NCBI RefSeq assembly: GCF_040436345.1
Contig: NC_133230.1
Location: 25,595,197-25,659,196, forward strand
Source: Pagrus major
Taxonomy: Eukaryota > Chordata > Actinopteri > Spariformes > Sparidae
Reading direction: 5' to 3'
DNA: 64,000 nucleotides
Below are positions 26,238 through 41,176 of this stretch, piece by piece. The position numbers and the translations under genes were made by a program. Positions within the stretch are counted from its first letter, which is position 1. The number at the start of each line of letters is the position of its first letter. Below the pieces are notes generated by a model. It saw nothing but the letters and a program-made list of their open reading frames with translations, was not told where the DNA came from and made no database searches.

Positions 26238-29200
26238 CAGTAAAAGCAGTTCCTCATTTAGTAAGCTGGACAACGACACAATGTTAATGTGATGGGAATT
26301 TACAGTGTGTTTTGGTTATTATCCTTTATAAAAATCTTCCATTTGGAACCAGCTATATACAGTCATCTATGACAGTACTGCATCATCAGGGCAACAGTCA
26401 GCACTTTTCTTACAAAGTTAAAAGATCAAAGCAGTCAATTCAGCATATTCAGCAATAGTCTTGGCACATTTTTAAAATTCTGCCACAGAGATAAGTGGGA
26501 CTGACCTGGAGCGTGACCTTGAGCGTGTTCTGGAGCGCGTGCTTACAATCTTCTTTTCCTCTGCTTCAAAGATCTCCTCCTCCATACCATCGGGACCCTC
26601 GTCCAGATCCATGTCCTTAAAACAAGAAGTTAACTTTTACACATCTCTATACAGAAATACAAGATATGTAGCTAAAGAGGCCTGCAGATTAATAAACATT
26701 ACCTGCTGTTGGTTGTCTATGGAGTCATCTAACTTGTTCTCAGGCTCAGGAAGCTGTGCCTGGCTGCTGCTCTGAGCCGTCGCAACAGAGTTCTCTTGAC
26801 CAAAGATTGAGTCCTGCCCTTCAATGCTCATTGCCTGGAAGAATAAAAAGAGCCATGTAAATATTATGTGTCCTTTAATAACAAAGCATCTACACAAACA
26901 GGTCTAGCCATATTTACAAATGACCAAGATGAGAAGAAAACCCATTCTATTTAATGGAGGCATTTTTGACATGCTTGCGGGTCTTAAGGTGTGTGTGGTC
27001 TGTAGACTAGAGCCTACTGGATATTCAGGTTCAGATATTTGTATCATCTATTTGCATACACAAACATTACTTCATTTGTAAAGTAACTTCAAACTAATAA
27101 CTATCCAGTGTGGCATACATAGAGCAACTTGGTAGGGAAAATATTCATCTGTAAAACCAGGGCAAGCTCAAGTACACACTCCTGGAAAGAATTGTGTTTG
27201 GGGAAACCGTGATTGTGTGTGTACGTACCTTCTGTTGGTGCTGCTGGTGCTCTAAAAGCTGCTTCTGAAACTGCTCCAGGTTCTGCTGTTGTAGCTGCTC
27301 AGCCAGCTGATGGAAGAGGGAGCTGTTGATGGGCTCCGACACCATGGGCCTGTAAACGGTCAGCAGCATGATTAGATCAGTGAAGGTGGTGGACACGTTA
27401 TTATGTTAGTTCTAGTTAAAAATACACTAAACTCACAGCTGAGATGATGAAGTGTCCTTTTTAGATTCCTCACCGCGCTCAGAATCATTCCCAAAATCAA
27501 AAGGACCCAGAAGTTTCTGCAAGAAACAAACAACATAATCAAATTAGGAGGAATCAGATGGAGCAGGGAAAAAAGAAACTTTTGGTTGCTGACTGCAGAC
27601 ATTACCTTATTAAAAGAGGAGACCCTCTGCTCCAGGGGGTTGAGGCTGTTGGCAGTAGCAGCAGCTGTGAGTTGAGCTGTCAGAGCCTGTAACTGCACCA
27701 CCAGGCCAGCATCCAAGGCCTGCAGCAGGGACGGCTGGGGCTTCTGCTGCTGCATCTGTAGACTCTGCACCAGCTGCTGCAGCTAGAACAGGTGATAACA
27801 CAGTATTTGACACATTTTTAATGCAACAGCTAAACAAAATGCAGACGTGACTCAAGCTGAAGTTTTGTTTACGTTTTATCAGACATAACATATAAGGATT
27901 GTTATTTACCCATAATCCAAGATTTTCAATTAAATAGTTTATGAACTGAGGAGCTGGGTGGTATGTTCACTAACCTGTTGTCCCTGGGGACTCTGCAGGA
28001 TTTGCGCCACAGCAGCCACTGTGTCTGTGTTGGTTATCTGGGATGCCCAATCAGGCAGACCCTGGACTATGTTAGCTGGGGTAGCTGGGGTTGCTGGGGT
28101 ACCTGGGGACACAGACACATAAGTATTTCAATATGAACCATGACGTAAGTGCATTTCACAGTGATGTCAAGCAAGATTTCAGAACGCAGAGTGTGGGTAG
28201 GTGTGTTTCATTCTACTTGTGTTTACTCTGACTGACCAGGTGTAGTGTTATTGACCGGGGCAGCACTGCTGGGCATGACTGGTGTGACGCTGGGAGGGGG
28301 GATCCCTGCTGCCATGTCCAACAGAGGCTGGATGATGTCACTCTTGAAGACCGCATTCTTTTGCCAGAGGTTCAGGACTCGCACTATCTTACTCTGGAAA
28401 CACCAAGAACATGGAAAAAGCAACTATGAAATGACAGTAGACTACTTTAGGACAGGTGCCACCTAAAAATGGCTGATATGATAAAAGAAAACAGCAGGAC
28501 TGTCAAGGCCAAAAACTGACCATTTAAACTGACAGTTCACTCACTCAGTCGCAACAATGCAATAAACTGAGTGCAGTGCCAACCCCTGATATATTCCTCA
28601 AAACACCTATAACTAAAAAACTAAGGCCTTTATCAAGGTGTATTAACTCCAATGAAACCAGGCAAGTTGCAAAAATGAAAAGCCACAGAGAGGAACACAA
28701 AACCTATTAAAAACTGTCTGACCTTATCATCTGAAGGGCAGCGGTAGAGGTGCTGGAACGTAGGGATGATATTCTTGCTGAACCGTGGGGCAAAAACATC
28801 CTTCTCTGTCCCAAACTGGTGTCGGGACTGTCTGACAATGGAGTCGATGACGTATAGCCCCGGGACTTTGTATTCTGGTTTGCACTGTCGACACATAAAC
28901 AGAAAGCTGGTGTTAAGATATTTTATAACAGTGAAACAATCTATGAAGTTACTGTCTTTATACATTACTTAAGTGATGAATGCACCTATTTAGGAGTCCT
29001 AATAACACTTCAAGTAGATCACAAGCAATTTGTAAAATTGGTAAAAAGGGAATTCCTTGACATTCTTGCAAACAAAAAAAAAGGTATGAACATTTTGTGC
29101 ATTTATTGTGGTTTATCTGCCTCTTTTTCTTTTTTTTTTTACTGCACTTAGCTGACAATCCTCATTTAAAATAAAACTCACCTTCTGTATGAACTTCTCC

Positions 29201-32200
29201 ACACTCTGGACAACATGCTTGTAGAACTGAAATAGAAGCAAAGGAAAGAAAAGTTTTGAGTGAGCTGAAAAGCAGTATTTCAGAGCAGAGTTTAAGAGAA
29301 TGATACAGTGAAGCTGAAACTAGATCAGTAGCAGCTCTGGTAAATTAAAACCTGAGAAAGGAACAGAAAATACATAACTGGGCTGAGCATGTGTTCTTTT
29401 TTGGCAGTTTTAGAAGTAGTTAGAAGTAGATTTAGAAGGAGTTATGAGGAGTAAGATTTGTTTTAATACAATTTCATCCATCGAGATTTTATCCTTGTTT
29501 ACAGAGACTTGCAAAAGACATATGATTAATACCAAAAGTATATTTTTCAGTTTTGGGCTGTGTAATAGAAAGACACAATGAATCTAGATCCAAATAAGAA
29601 AAACTGATTACTTTCTTATATGAGAAATAAGTAGTGTAACATCCACCATCCACCTGTATGCAAGCAAACTAAACTTATCAGAAACACACATTTAACTCTG
29701 ATGCTAAATTCTGACCACAACATGCAAACTCATACTCCATAACTTTGTAAACCTTTAAATAGGTGGAGAGGTAAATGCATTTCACTTTACTGAAACAGGA
29801 GACTAAAAGACCGTAATGGCTAACACAAATGATAACTTTCATTATGCTGTTCACTTTACGGCTTGGCTAGATTCAGTCCACGTACTCTTTGGTAAAATAA
29901 TGGTGACCTTGCATGACCTTATTATAAAAAAATTTATATTGTTGTGGCATGTCACAGGGAGTGAGAACGAAAAGGCAGCGAAGGCTGCATCAAAGTTCAA
30001 TTTAATAACCACAAAATAGCCAATTATTGTGAAGGTCTTTTTTCTTGCAAAATCATGTTTCCTTAGCCTGGGGTTTAGAACTCTAGCTTTAATCTATAAA
30101 CTTGTGCAGACTCTGCTTTACTTTTGTGCATGTGAAGGTTTATATTTAGAGGAAATTTATACTGTAAGTACTACAAGTTTGTGGCTAACATTTCATCTCC
30201 TTGTCCCATATATTATTTTCTTACTAAACCTGCCCAATTAGGGAAACAAAAGATGCTCTATTACATTGGTGGCGGTGTGTTTCTCTCAACCGTGCCAGTG
30301 TTATTTGCATTTTCTTGGCTTTCCAGATAGCCGGCTAACTTTGTTTCAAGCTTCTGAGGCTGAACACGGCAGAGTTACAGACATGTGGTGCACATAAGAC
30401 CCTTTTAAACCCACCACAGGGATGTATGTCTGCGGTGAGGGGAGACAGTTTTCTCGGCTAGGTGAGATCAGTGGCTCAGAGAGACAGCGGTGCCTACATT
30501 GTGTGCAATGACTGTAAAAAATGTACTGTAACTGTACTAAAAAAATAGAGCTAAAAACACATTTTTGCCTGCACGGTCAAAGTCTATAAAGTATCCGTCA
30601 TTGGAAGAAAATGTATATTTCTGATATGTACTGTGAACAGGTGAATACAACGATGACAATCACAACCAGTCCTAGTCATTTGGTGACCTCCTTATCTCTG
30701 TCAGTCTATACAATGGCTCAAGCAGACACAAAATGATTCTGCTGCTGACCACGTTTGACTTGTGAGAGAGACGATGCTAAACCTTTCAATAGCACCACCT
30801 TGGCTGCTGTGGACAGTTAGAACTGTCTGTGCCACTGCTGCTAATATCTGACCTTTCAAATTATATCCAAACAAAGTATCGTCCGAATAAGAAGCTTAAA
30901 CTTCAGGGGAAGCACAGGTCTAGTTAGACAGCCAAGGACTTCCTTAAAAATGTATTTTGTGCAGGTTCACAAACAACGTTATGATGATGTACAAAGGTAT
31001 TGAAATTCATGCCTCAGTGTTGGATGAGAAATGTTTCTGCTGAAGCTTTATACAATACACAGACACTGAGACAGACAGAGACACAACTGAAAGACCATGC
31101 TATACATTTACCCTTTTCATAAAACTAACATGGTCCTACAGCCTTTATTTCTTATGTATATAAAATACACATATGGTACCTGGTAGGACCTTGACCAAGA
31201 GGGCTGAACCACTATGCATTTGAATTAAAGCAAATTAAGATTTGCTTTTAGCCACACCAAACACAAATTCTTATTAAAAACGCAATTTCTACAATCAGCC
31301 AGTAGATGGAGTCAAAGTACAAGAGGTTAAAAAGCCAGAGTTTGTTATCACAGGAACCAAATACAGGAATATTGTCATTTCAATTAAAATAAGTTCAAAG
31401 GTGACAGGTGAAAAGTCTGTCAGGCAACGGCAGGCATGCTCACAATTTTTTATGTAAGCCAAGATCACATACAAGGCAGTAAGGGGTTACTGTCAAAAAT
31501 AAAGCTTCACTTATAAAAATATAGTAATGTATGTTGTTGCAAACGCAAACTGTTAGATTGTAGAATTTTTTTTTTAAGAAACTACATAAATATCGAATGA
31601 GTTAAGTTAAACAAATGGCATTCTTTAAAATCTTTAGTCGAAACCAAATCAAAACAAAAAAAGAAGAGAAGAGAAATTTGTTGTCCAATTTGTGCAAGGA
31701 AACTATTCATCAAATCAATCCGCCTTGTCAGATAAAGGCAATGTAAAGACATCTAAAACCCATATCTCTGCAGTTAAAATTAATAATAATAATCCTTAAA
31801 CTATGCAGACTCAAGGAAAACAGATTTGTTCAAACAAGAGCATGAAAAATGTTCAGGAAAACACAACACAGGTGGCAGAGAACAACTGCAAAAAATGTCT
31901 CAATAGTCTGAAGACTTGCAAAGATTAGCCTTTGACAATGGCAGTACACATTCATAGAATCAAACTGAGCTGGACACTGCAACTGATTCCCCGAATTGAT
32001 TTATTTAATAAGTTTTACAGGATCCCAATTTGATTTGACTACTGATTGTGTTTCGATTGAATATCAATTTGGTTAGGAATAATTTAGTTACAATACCAGT
32101 TTAGCTTGGATATGAAAGAGACTGTCAGAGAACTAATGCTGTGAATAATCTGTATATCTGCTTACAGGTTTAGGTTTGGCACTTCAAATGTTTGAGTGTT

Positions 32201-35200
32201 CTTAAAACGAAGCATGGCACTTGTGTATTCATGCAACTTCAGAAGTAATCATTTGGGTGTATATCCTTGCATATGAAAATTGCGACCACTTCAGGTTACT
32301 TTTTGGTTTTGTCACAGATCTGATTTTTTTCCTATATTGTACATATGGCTTTACTTTTGCCCAGCTCTTTGCTGTCCCACATTATTTAAACCTGAATTGC
32401 AACAAGATATGTGCCCTAAGTGGAGCGGCTCCAGCTGTGTGTTTTAATTCACCTGAGGTTAAGCAATACAATATTGGGTATAAAAGTGTCTGCTAAACCA
32501 GTTAACTTACGAGTAAGCCGTAGCTGTACTAAAATCACTGAAAAGAGCTGAGACAGAGACTAATAACTCAAAAGAAGACAGAGTTCTTTAAAGAATCCTG
32601 CTCAATGACATTAATAACAACAATAACAACAACACACACCTTAATTAATAGGAAGTAAACCCATCTAAACACAAAGGAGATATAGGTAATAGGAGCAAAG
32701 CACATCTGCTGTCCCAATGAGCCAATTATGATACAATAGTCAACACTGACCAATATTTACAAGCAGAACATGATACTCAATGAAAATAGGACCTGAAATG
32801 TTGTGACGTGTGAAAATTAGTAACTCAGTCTCTAAATCAAAACAATAACAAAAGAGGGTATTTGATGAAATTGTGAACTAGTGTGGGGTTATGGGAGTTG
32901 TTGTCTTCATTGTTCAACAGCAAAATGCATCAAGTATTTGTGCTCCATCATGAGCGAGCAATACAAACAATGGTAAACAACAAAAGGAGTGGCTTGCTAG
33001 CTAGTTTGCCAACTTCCTTCCTCAATTTCCGAAGTATCATCTGGTGTTTCCTATGTTTCCTTCAAGTACCCTCTTCAAGTTTCACAGGCAACCAAATAAA
33101 ACGCCTAGGTAGGTAAAAGTAGCAGTCTTGTTTGGCTAAATAAAAGAAGAGGTAAGTTGGATTGTCTGTGTACGGTGTTTATTTACAGACAGGGTGCATG
33201 AAATTGGCTGAAAGGTAAAGAAGCTGTGACTTGTCAGGAAAAGGGTATATTCTATCACTGAAAAGGTTAAATTTCCATTCCACCATTTCAGTATACATCA
33301 CAAATAAATTTTTTTAGTAAGTAAATAAATAAAAAACAAAAACCAAATAATGTGATTTGTCAGACAAATAAGTTTTTAAAAAAATGAAATCCTCAACTTT
33401 CTTTAATTAATATAATTTATTTCTACACGTATGGTATAGCACGGTACGAAAGTCTTTCGGGTGCCAAGCAAAGGCAGATATTACCTTTTTATCCTTAAAT
33501 GTGCACTATGTACAATAAATCTAACTCAGAAAGATAATATTTACAATATAAATGAGGTAACAGAAAGAGTTATTTCATATATAACTATTTTATTTGAATT
33601 AAGTCCCCAAAACATTGTTTTAAGCTAGAAAGGTAGCTTCTTGGAAGGGTCCTGCAAATTTAAACACAGTAAAACAATATGAAATTGTGTTGTCCTTTGA
33701 GGACTAGTTTTTCTTTTTTTTTTTATTCAGTTTATTCAATCCTGAAACTCTATCAGTGAGGTAACTAAATAGTGCACATTTAACAGTGTTTGAGCCAAAA
33801 TTGTTTTTCTATTACTGTGGTTATATAAATGTTATTTGTGGTGGTGTTTGATTGCTGCAAACAGGATTGTTAATACAGGTGTGTGCCTCCCTTTTTGTGT
33901 AGCAATTATTATCTCTGGCATCAAATCCAATTGTGACATTCCAAAACCTTAAACATCCAGTAACCAAACCTGAGAAACCCAAAACTGAGCAGACATGCCT
34001 TTCTCACACAAGACAAAACCCATACTCATACACTTGTTGCTGCAGTGTGGACTGTCTCTAGGCAACTGATCAAATGCAGAGCATTATTAAAAGGGCAAAG
34101 GATAGTTACAACTTTGCAACATTTACCCTGCCTTATCTACAGTACATTCGACAAATGATTGTACAAAATACATTCAGATTTCAGCAGTGTTCTCACCCTC
34201 ACAAACCCACAGACCCATAGGCTTAGGCTACCTTATAATGACCCTGCAGTTAGGTGAGTTAAAGTGACTGATAGGACCAACTGGAAAGAATAGAGCACAA
34301 GGAAACGAAAAAAGACAGATAATGTGGATAGCAGCACAGATAAGAGCAAGCCACACTATATCACTTCAGGTTAGGTCCCTCTTCAACCAAACATTCTCGT
34401 CAAATTGTTATTTTCAGCCATAACTGTAATGTTGAAAAATATACAGTTGCGCACAGTAGTCTGATCTTTCTGCTGTGCTTATTTTATGTACTGTGTTCCT
34501 TTACTAGCGACTTTGATATCTACCCAACAGCGACATCTCTGACTACTGTATGTGCTCTCATTTTCTTTAGTCAGTGGCCTGACTGTCTCCAACTAACACT
34601 TGTTAAAGTGTTGTTATAATGAGTTATTAAAGAATCAAACATGTATTTTAGACTAATTATATGTACACACTTCAAAAAAAAAATATATATATACAAATTG
34701 TATATCAACTAGTGCATGATGCAGGGGTTTTCAATATAATATATTTTTCTATTGTAAACAAACATTCTGATTCAGTCTAAATGCACTGTAGCCACAACAA
34801 CTGCTTAACAAATGGTACTTTATCCCCGTTTCACATTTCTTGTTGGGGGATCTTGATATGTGCCCTGCTGGTTTCAGTTCTATTGACATTACTTTTGACT
34901 AGTTGAAACTCTTAAGTTAGAGTAGCTACTACCTTGTGTATGATTGACCACAAAATAAATCTACATAAATTTGGACTCACTTTAAACTAAGAACCTCTTT
35001 GTTAATCTCTCTAATTTTTTGGCAGATTGAGCAAAACAATAACATTCTCTGACAATTGATATGCAAATAGTGAACACATTTCCAGATTTATTTTACTATG
35101 CATGTATAGTTGCTGTTTTCTTCTTATATGGAAAACCCAGAAAGTCAATGAGAAATTTCAATGAGTAATACATCATATTACCAATTTAGTAAACACATTA

Positions 35201-38200
35201 CTAAACTGTGTTCAGCATGGTGTGATAACCAGGGATTATTTTAAATCTATTCTGAGCCACTTTGATTTCAATGTTGATTTTTCAAAGATGGTAAAAAATA
35301 AAAACCTACAATTATCAGCTGCTGTTTGTATGCCGTTTTATAGAGGGGTTGTACAAGAAGCATGAGGTTTTTCTTAGTTTTCTTTTTTTCCCAATGATAA
35401 CCTGGTGAATATGGTCAGTGTAAGAATGCTAATACACAAATTACTTGACATTATACAAACGGCATAAAAATAGTACAAAAATAAGGGCTGCATGATATGA
35501 TAAAAAAATCCAAATTATGATTATTATGAAATTTATTCTGCAATTGCGATATGATTATTTGTTAGGGTCTGTACCAAACAAAAATGATTTCTTCCATCTG
35601 GAGAACAATATTCATATGACAGGGCATCTCTGCAGAACAACAGTACTTTATCATAATGCTGCTTTGTCACATTTCATCTTTTTTTGTTAAAAAATTGCAA
35701 TTTCAATCAGCCACAATCTATATTCTTTTTGCCGTTATAAGGAGGTTAAAAGTCTGTGGATTCCTATATTATCATAACGGCAGACTATGAAGGGACATTG
35801 CAGTGAATTGGGCCTATTCAGAAGAAAACAGTAGTATTTACATATACTATTGAGCATAGTATGGTTACATCTACAGGCATTTTCTTCAAAGTCCAGATGC
35901 TTAGAATAATATGGTGATTCTGGGCTAAAATCACAAGTATTTTGTCATTGCTATATTGGTGATTTTTCTCTCAGATTGCCGATAAAATAAACTCTGCCGT
36001 TATTAATCATTTTGTGCTGCAATCATATAAGAAAGCACACAAAAAGGCTCCAGCAGACACTTTAGTGTAGTAGGAAAAGCACAAGTGTTACTAACATTGA
36101 CAATGGCTTTGTTCTATTTAAGTGTCCAAGTAATCCACGCAAATGTGACAGCACGCACAATACCTAAAAGGCATGTCAAAATGTCTTCTATGAAAAAGGC
36201 CCATCAATATTTCCTGAATCAGAGGTCAATCCCTGCACCCTTTCAAACAGGCTGGTCATAGCCCTATGATTTCAAATGTCATAGTTGAATCAGACTGAAA
36301 TATGCACAAGGTGAGAGAGGTAGGTCAATATGTGACAATTATGTCTCACAAACACAGCCAGAAAAACGAATACAATTCAATAAACTCCATATTACCCTGA
36401 GGAGTTCTATACGAGTACGCAAATGTCCAAATTAGTTTGATCGGACATTAAACACTTAAACACAAGACTTTACCCTGCAAGCTCCTGAATACAAAATCTG
36501 TCTAAAGTCAGACTGAGCCCATGTGTGAACAGAGAAGATCACTGTCTGAGAGTTGACCGCGAGTCGTGGGTGTGTTAATGATGTTTCACAGAGTGTAGCT
36601 TCTTTAAATTTATTCTTAGTTGCCTGTATATTGCGTGTACTCTTTCATTGACATGTAGTATTGATAAACGTATTAACAGCCATCATTGCACATTGCGGCA
36701 TCAAATCAAGTGTATCTGGAAATGAAATATTTATTTTAATGGGAAAAATGTCTCGGACTTCCTAAAATACATAGAACCTAATTTTTTTTTAAATTTCATC
36801 TCATTGTACAGATCTGTCGTTGACTATTTACATATAAGTCTAGATAATACTGGTTGTAAATGTACTCCGTATGAGGACAAAAGGAGGCTTGGGTCAAAGA
36901 TTTTTTTCAACTGAGCTCAACAGCCCAGACCCAACCACTGTTTTAGTGTTTACAGTATGGTAATAATCTTTTCTCTGAAGTAACTTAGGGATAATATTAT
37001 TGTAAATAAACAAATGTCACTGTACAGGGTTTGATGGACAGATTTTGCTGCATTTATCGAGTATCAAGCAGATGAGAGTTAATCTTAGAATCACTGACCA
37101 AGTCCCTTTGACTAACTATACAAATTTTGAAAAAAAAAAAAAAAAAGATCATAGATTAGCTCTCATACTATGACACATGATGAATGCTGGTCACATGTGC
37201 CTCGGTTATCTTACTATTGAAGGTATCAAGCGAAAGACAAAACGTGATGACATTATGTCATAAATTCCACTAAGTGGATTTTATTAAGTGCAGAATTGTG
37301 ATTTTAACAAATGCACAAACTACTTGACATGAAGAAACAAATTATTAGTTTGAGAAATGAATCCCATTTTCTTGCTAAATCACACTATCAAAAGCAGCCA
37401 TTATGAGGCAAACAAATGGTGTACCATCATAGCCCTGTACCATCGTAACATTGTGATTTAAAAGGCGCCCCACCAGAGAGCACAAAAAAGTAGTGTGTTG
37501 TCGTAAAGCAGGAGTTGTTGTTGCGTGTGACATGTGGAAGAGTAAATGAAAAGATGTTTGTTGCTTCTCAATGCGCTAATCTTATGTCTCCATGTGCCAT
37601 TTATGATTTTCTTATCAAACCTGCTCAGTAAGGTGAACAATTTGGGGCTGTGTCTTTTCTGCAGGCTGCTGTTGGTTTCTTTCATTTGTGCCTTTGTCAT
37701 TTGCCTTTTCTTAGTTTAGTTTCTCAGTATAGCTAGCTGGCTGACTTTGAATTTGATCATGTGATTATTAATTTTTATTCACATTACTCGTCAGTGAATT
37801 TCACTGTCTGGAACTGCGTCCGGATGAATGCAGCTTCCAGCGCTCTGTGCCCAGTTCTCAGCTGTGGAGAGCCTGTCCCTTGGTCTCCAGTGAGTGGCAG
37901 TTTCTTAATAGGTGTGTTAAAATCAATAAATAGTAACGGTGACCAGCAAGTAGGCAGACTGAATCAATATGTTTTACCACATTGGTACGAACCCAAAACA
38001 AAACAATTTTGCTGTGGTCTGACTGCAATAAATTGATCAAAAGGATGCCGAAATTACATCATCATAATGCCGCCTTGTAAAAAGCCTGAATACATGCTTC
38101 GTCAGGTCTGTCAGCAATTTTAAAAATGCTTGTTCCCTAGATGGAGTACAGATCGATCAGGTCTATGCTGTGCTGAGACAGGTAGTGAGCCTTCCTCACA

Positions 38201-41139
38201 AACCATCCTCCATGCCAGCTCCCTTTTTTTTCCTGACTCGGTAAGAGTAGACGTGCTTTCGTACAGCTCTGGGTGTCTGAAAACAGCTACGATTAGTGAT
38301 TGTTATCCACTCCTCTATTGCAGTTCACACTGGACATCAGGGACATCAACGTCATGATGTCAGTGTGAATGTCAACAGCAATAGGTTCTCGTGAGGTTCT
38401 CTTGAGTTCAACATTTTCAACTCACGCAAATGATGTTCGCGTCATGCACGCCGCCCGTAGAGAATAAATGCAAATTTGCATCTTTTAATTGACTTTGTAT
38501 GTAATCTAGACTGTATTCACCTCACATTTGGTCTGAAGACACAATAAGAGGAGACACTGCCTCAAATTCAGAAACACATACGAAATATATGAAATACAGC
38601 ACAGACTGGGACTGCTGCAAAATCACAAATACAATTTAAGGAGGGCTGTTAACAAGATTGCTATTATCACAACCCTCCTATATGTGATTGGGGAAGAGAG
38701 GGAAGACGCACAATATAGACAATCGACCAGACACACAACATCCAAAAAGAAAAGAGACGGCTGTCTTCGAGCTGAAAGGCTGTTAAAAGGTCACTGCAAC
38801 TGTGGGTCACGTATTTCAATGGACACAGTTTAAGGCAGTAGCTGTGTACAGATGTCAGGCTGAGAGAGTTAATCTGTTGGCTGCTGGATGATAAAGAGTA
38901 TCAACAATTAGCACCAACTGTTTAAGCAGAGCAGTAGAAGTTAAAAATATTTGAATTACACTGGTTTAATTGCAAAAAAGTCTATGTTGAAAACAAACTT
39001 ACAGCCTTATTGCCTACACTAGTTTCGACAATAAAGTGCAAATCTTTCCTCTGACTTTGATTTGATCATCCAGATTTGTAGTAGGGCTGTCACTCTTTTT
39101 TTTTTAAAACTTAAATTAGTGGTCCAACACGGGGAAACAACGTATATATTCTGTCTGTCATAAAATGTCCTAACTCAAAATTGACAGTGTATACATGCAA
39201 CAGGCCGTGCAGTGCACTCGCTCTCATTTCTACTACAAGCTATGTTGTACCATAAGTAAAAACAGGCTGTGGTCCAACAGTCAAAATCAAAAAATATATT
39301 CGCGTATGCATATTACTGTTCTTCAAACTTTTCTTTGAATTTCATGGGAAATGTTACGAGGTGTCAAAGAAAGAGGCAAAGAATTCAAAAAAATCTGAGG
39401 ACATGATAACCAGAGCTGCAGGAATTTTGGGACAGCATTAACTCTTCTCCTTTCGTAAAGGTTGTCCAGTGTACGCTATGCTGAAGGAGATAATATAGGA
39501 AGCAATGAAGAGCAATTAGAGAATGTGAAGAGCTCTTAACATGGCTGCCTCTTAGATACTTTTGGGTTTCTTTACTCAGTTAGGAGCCTTCCTACGCAAA
39601 AATGACTTTTCAACTACAGCCCTGGACTATTCTCTACACTAATGCAAAATGGAGGTAACTAGCGCGGTTTGCTGAATGGATAAACATGACACCAAACCTT
39701 CATAGACAACATAGATGGAAAAATTGTGAATGAATTAATTTTGTTTGCTGCCTTTAGAATGTTTTAAGAATAGTATCATTGCAATGACAAAAACATCTTG
39801 AGTCATCATTTAGATCTTCATTAAGGGCAGCTGAGGCACAGTGAATGAATGCTTAATTGTACAATATACTTTAGGATTAGACTGTGTGAGTTTGAAGAGT
39901 AATTAGTTCTCATTTATTCAAATTTGACTTTTTTTGTTGTTGTTTTTTTTTAAGTGACAGCCCAAATGTATTGTTAAGAACCAGGACTTGAAGTCTATCT
40001 TAAAAGCCACAACCAAATCAGCTGCTTAGACATCTTTAACTGCTTTCATACCGTCTGTGCCAACATGAAAAAAAAAAACAGCCACACTGTGTGCAGAAGA
40101 CATGAATCACTGCTGCTGTCAAAACAAACATTCACAGTATGCACTATTCAAGTGACAACCCTCAGGGATGAATTAAATGTATCTTGTTGATGAATATTGT
40201 CAAATGAATGCAACAGTAATAGTGGCTTGATCTTGTATGACTACTAACTCTATAAGATTCTGTACAAGGTGTGTTTTATGAAAAATACCCCAAAATAATA
40301 ACTGTGTTAATACTACTGCACTCTCACCTACAAATGTGTGAATATTGAGTGTATATGTGATGCCCTTGATGTTGAGGATGAATGCGGAAATTCGCTGAAA
40401 CTGTGTGTGTCATGTGTTAAAGCAGCACTTTACCAACCCAAAGATGAACAATGGCAACTTGTCCATCTGCATTCTCACAACTCCAGACACTTAACCCCTA
40501 CACCAGCTCATGATTACTCAGTCCCATCAATACGTAGTGTGAAGCAACACAGAACATATTTTGACTTGACTACCAAGACAAAGAGGTACATCAACTAGAC
40601 AACAACTCAAATATTGTCATCAGACAATTCAAGAATTAACTAGACTGCACCTTCAACTTTCAAAAACAGGTGAGGACTCAAAGCCAGCATCGACCAACGT
40701 ATGATAACCAGAGGGGGATTATAGCCCACAACAGTGGCAACAGCAAATTCCCCGCTTCTCTGGGTGTGTGAGAGCAAATTAAGTTCAAAAGATTTGAGTC
40801 TTCTTCCATCTTCCTTGTGAAACAACCCATACTCCTACCTAAGCTGGTTAGGGATTCTCTTATCTCTTTGTAACTCTCTCCACCCCATCCTCCTGCTTCA
40901 CTTTCAGTGCTTTGGGGGAGCTGGGAGAGCTGCTGAGGGAAGGGGAAACGGGTGTTATTCACAAGCAACTTAAGGCACAGCAACACCAAAACAACAGCAG
41001 TTCCTTCAAAAACAATAGTAAAAAAGGACAAGGAAACACATTATCACAAGATTTAATGTTAAGAACTGGTGTCCTGGACTTTTGCTGTCAGGCACTGAAA
41101 TCTTCGATAACTACATATGCTGTTGAAATGATAAAAATA

Positions 41140-41176
<37 letters not shown>

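Noticed and set aside
35486-36010. GGCTGCATGATATGAT and repeated GCCGTTAT words in scaf8 intron 2
   Set aside because: Resembles the start of a common fish repeat, but no boundaries or second end could be read.
38321-38366. Imperfect palindrome TTCACACTGGACATCA ... TGATGTCAGTGTGAA
   Set aside because: A short inverted repeat without further structure or a second copy; too little to name an element.
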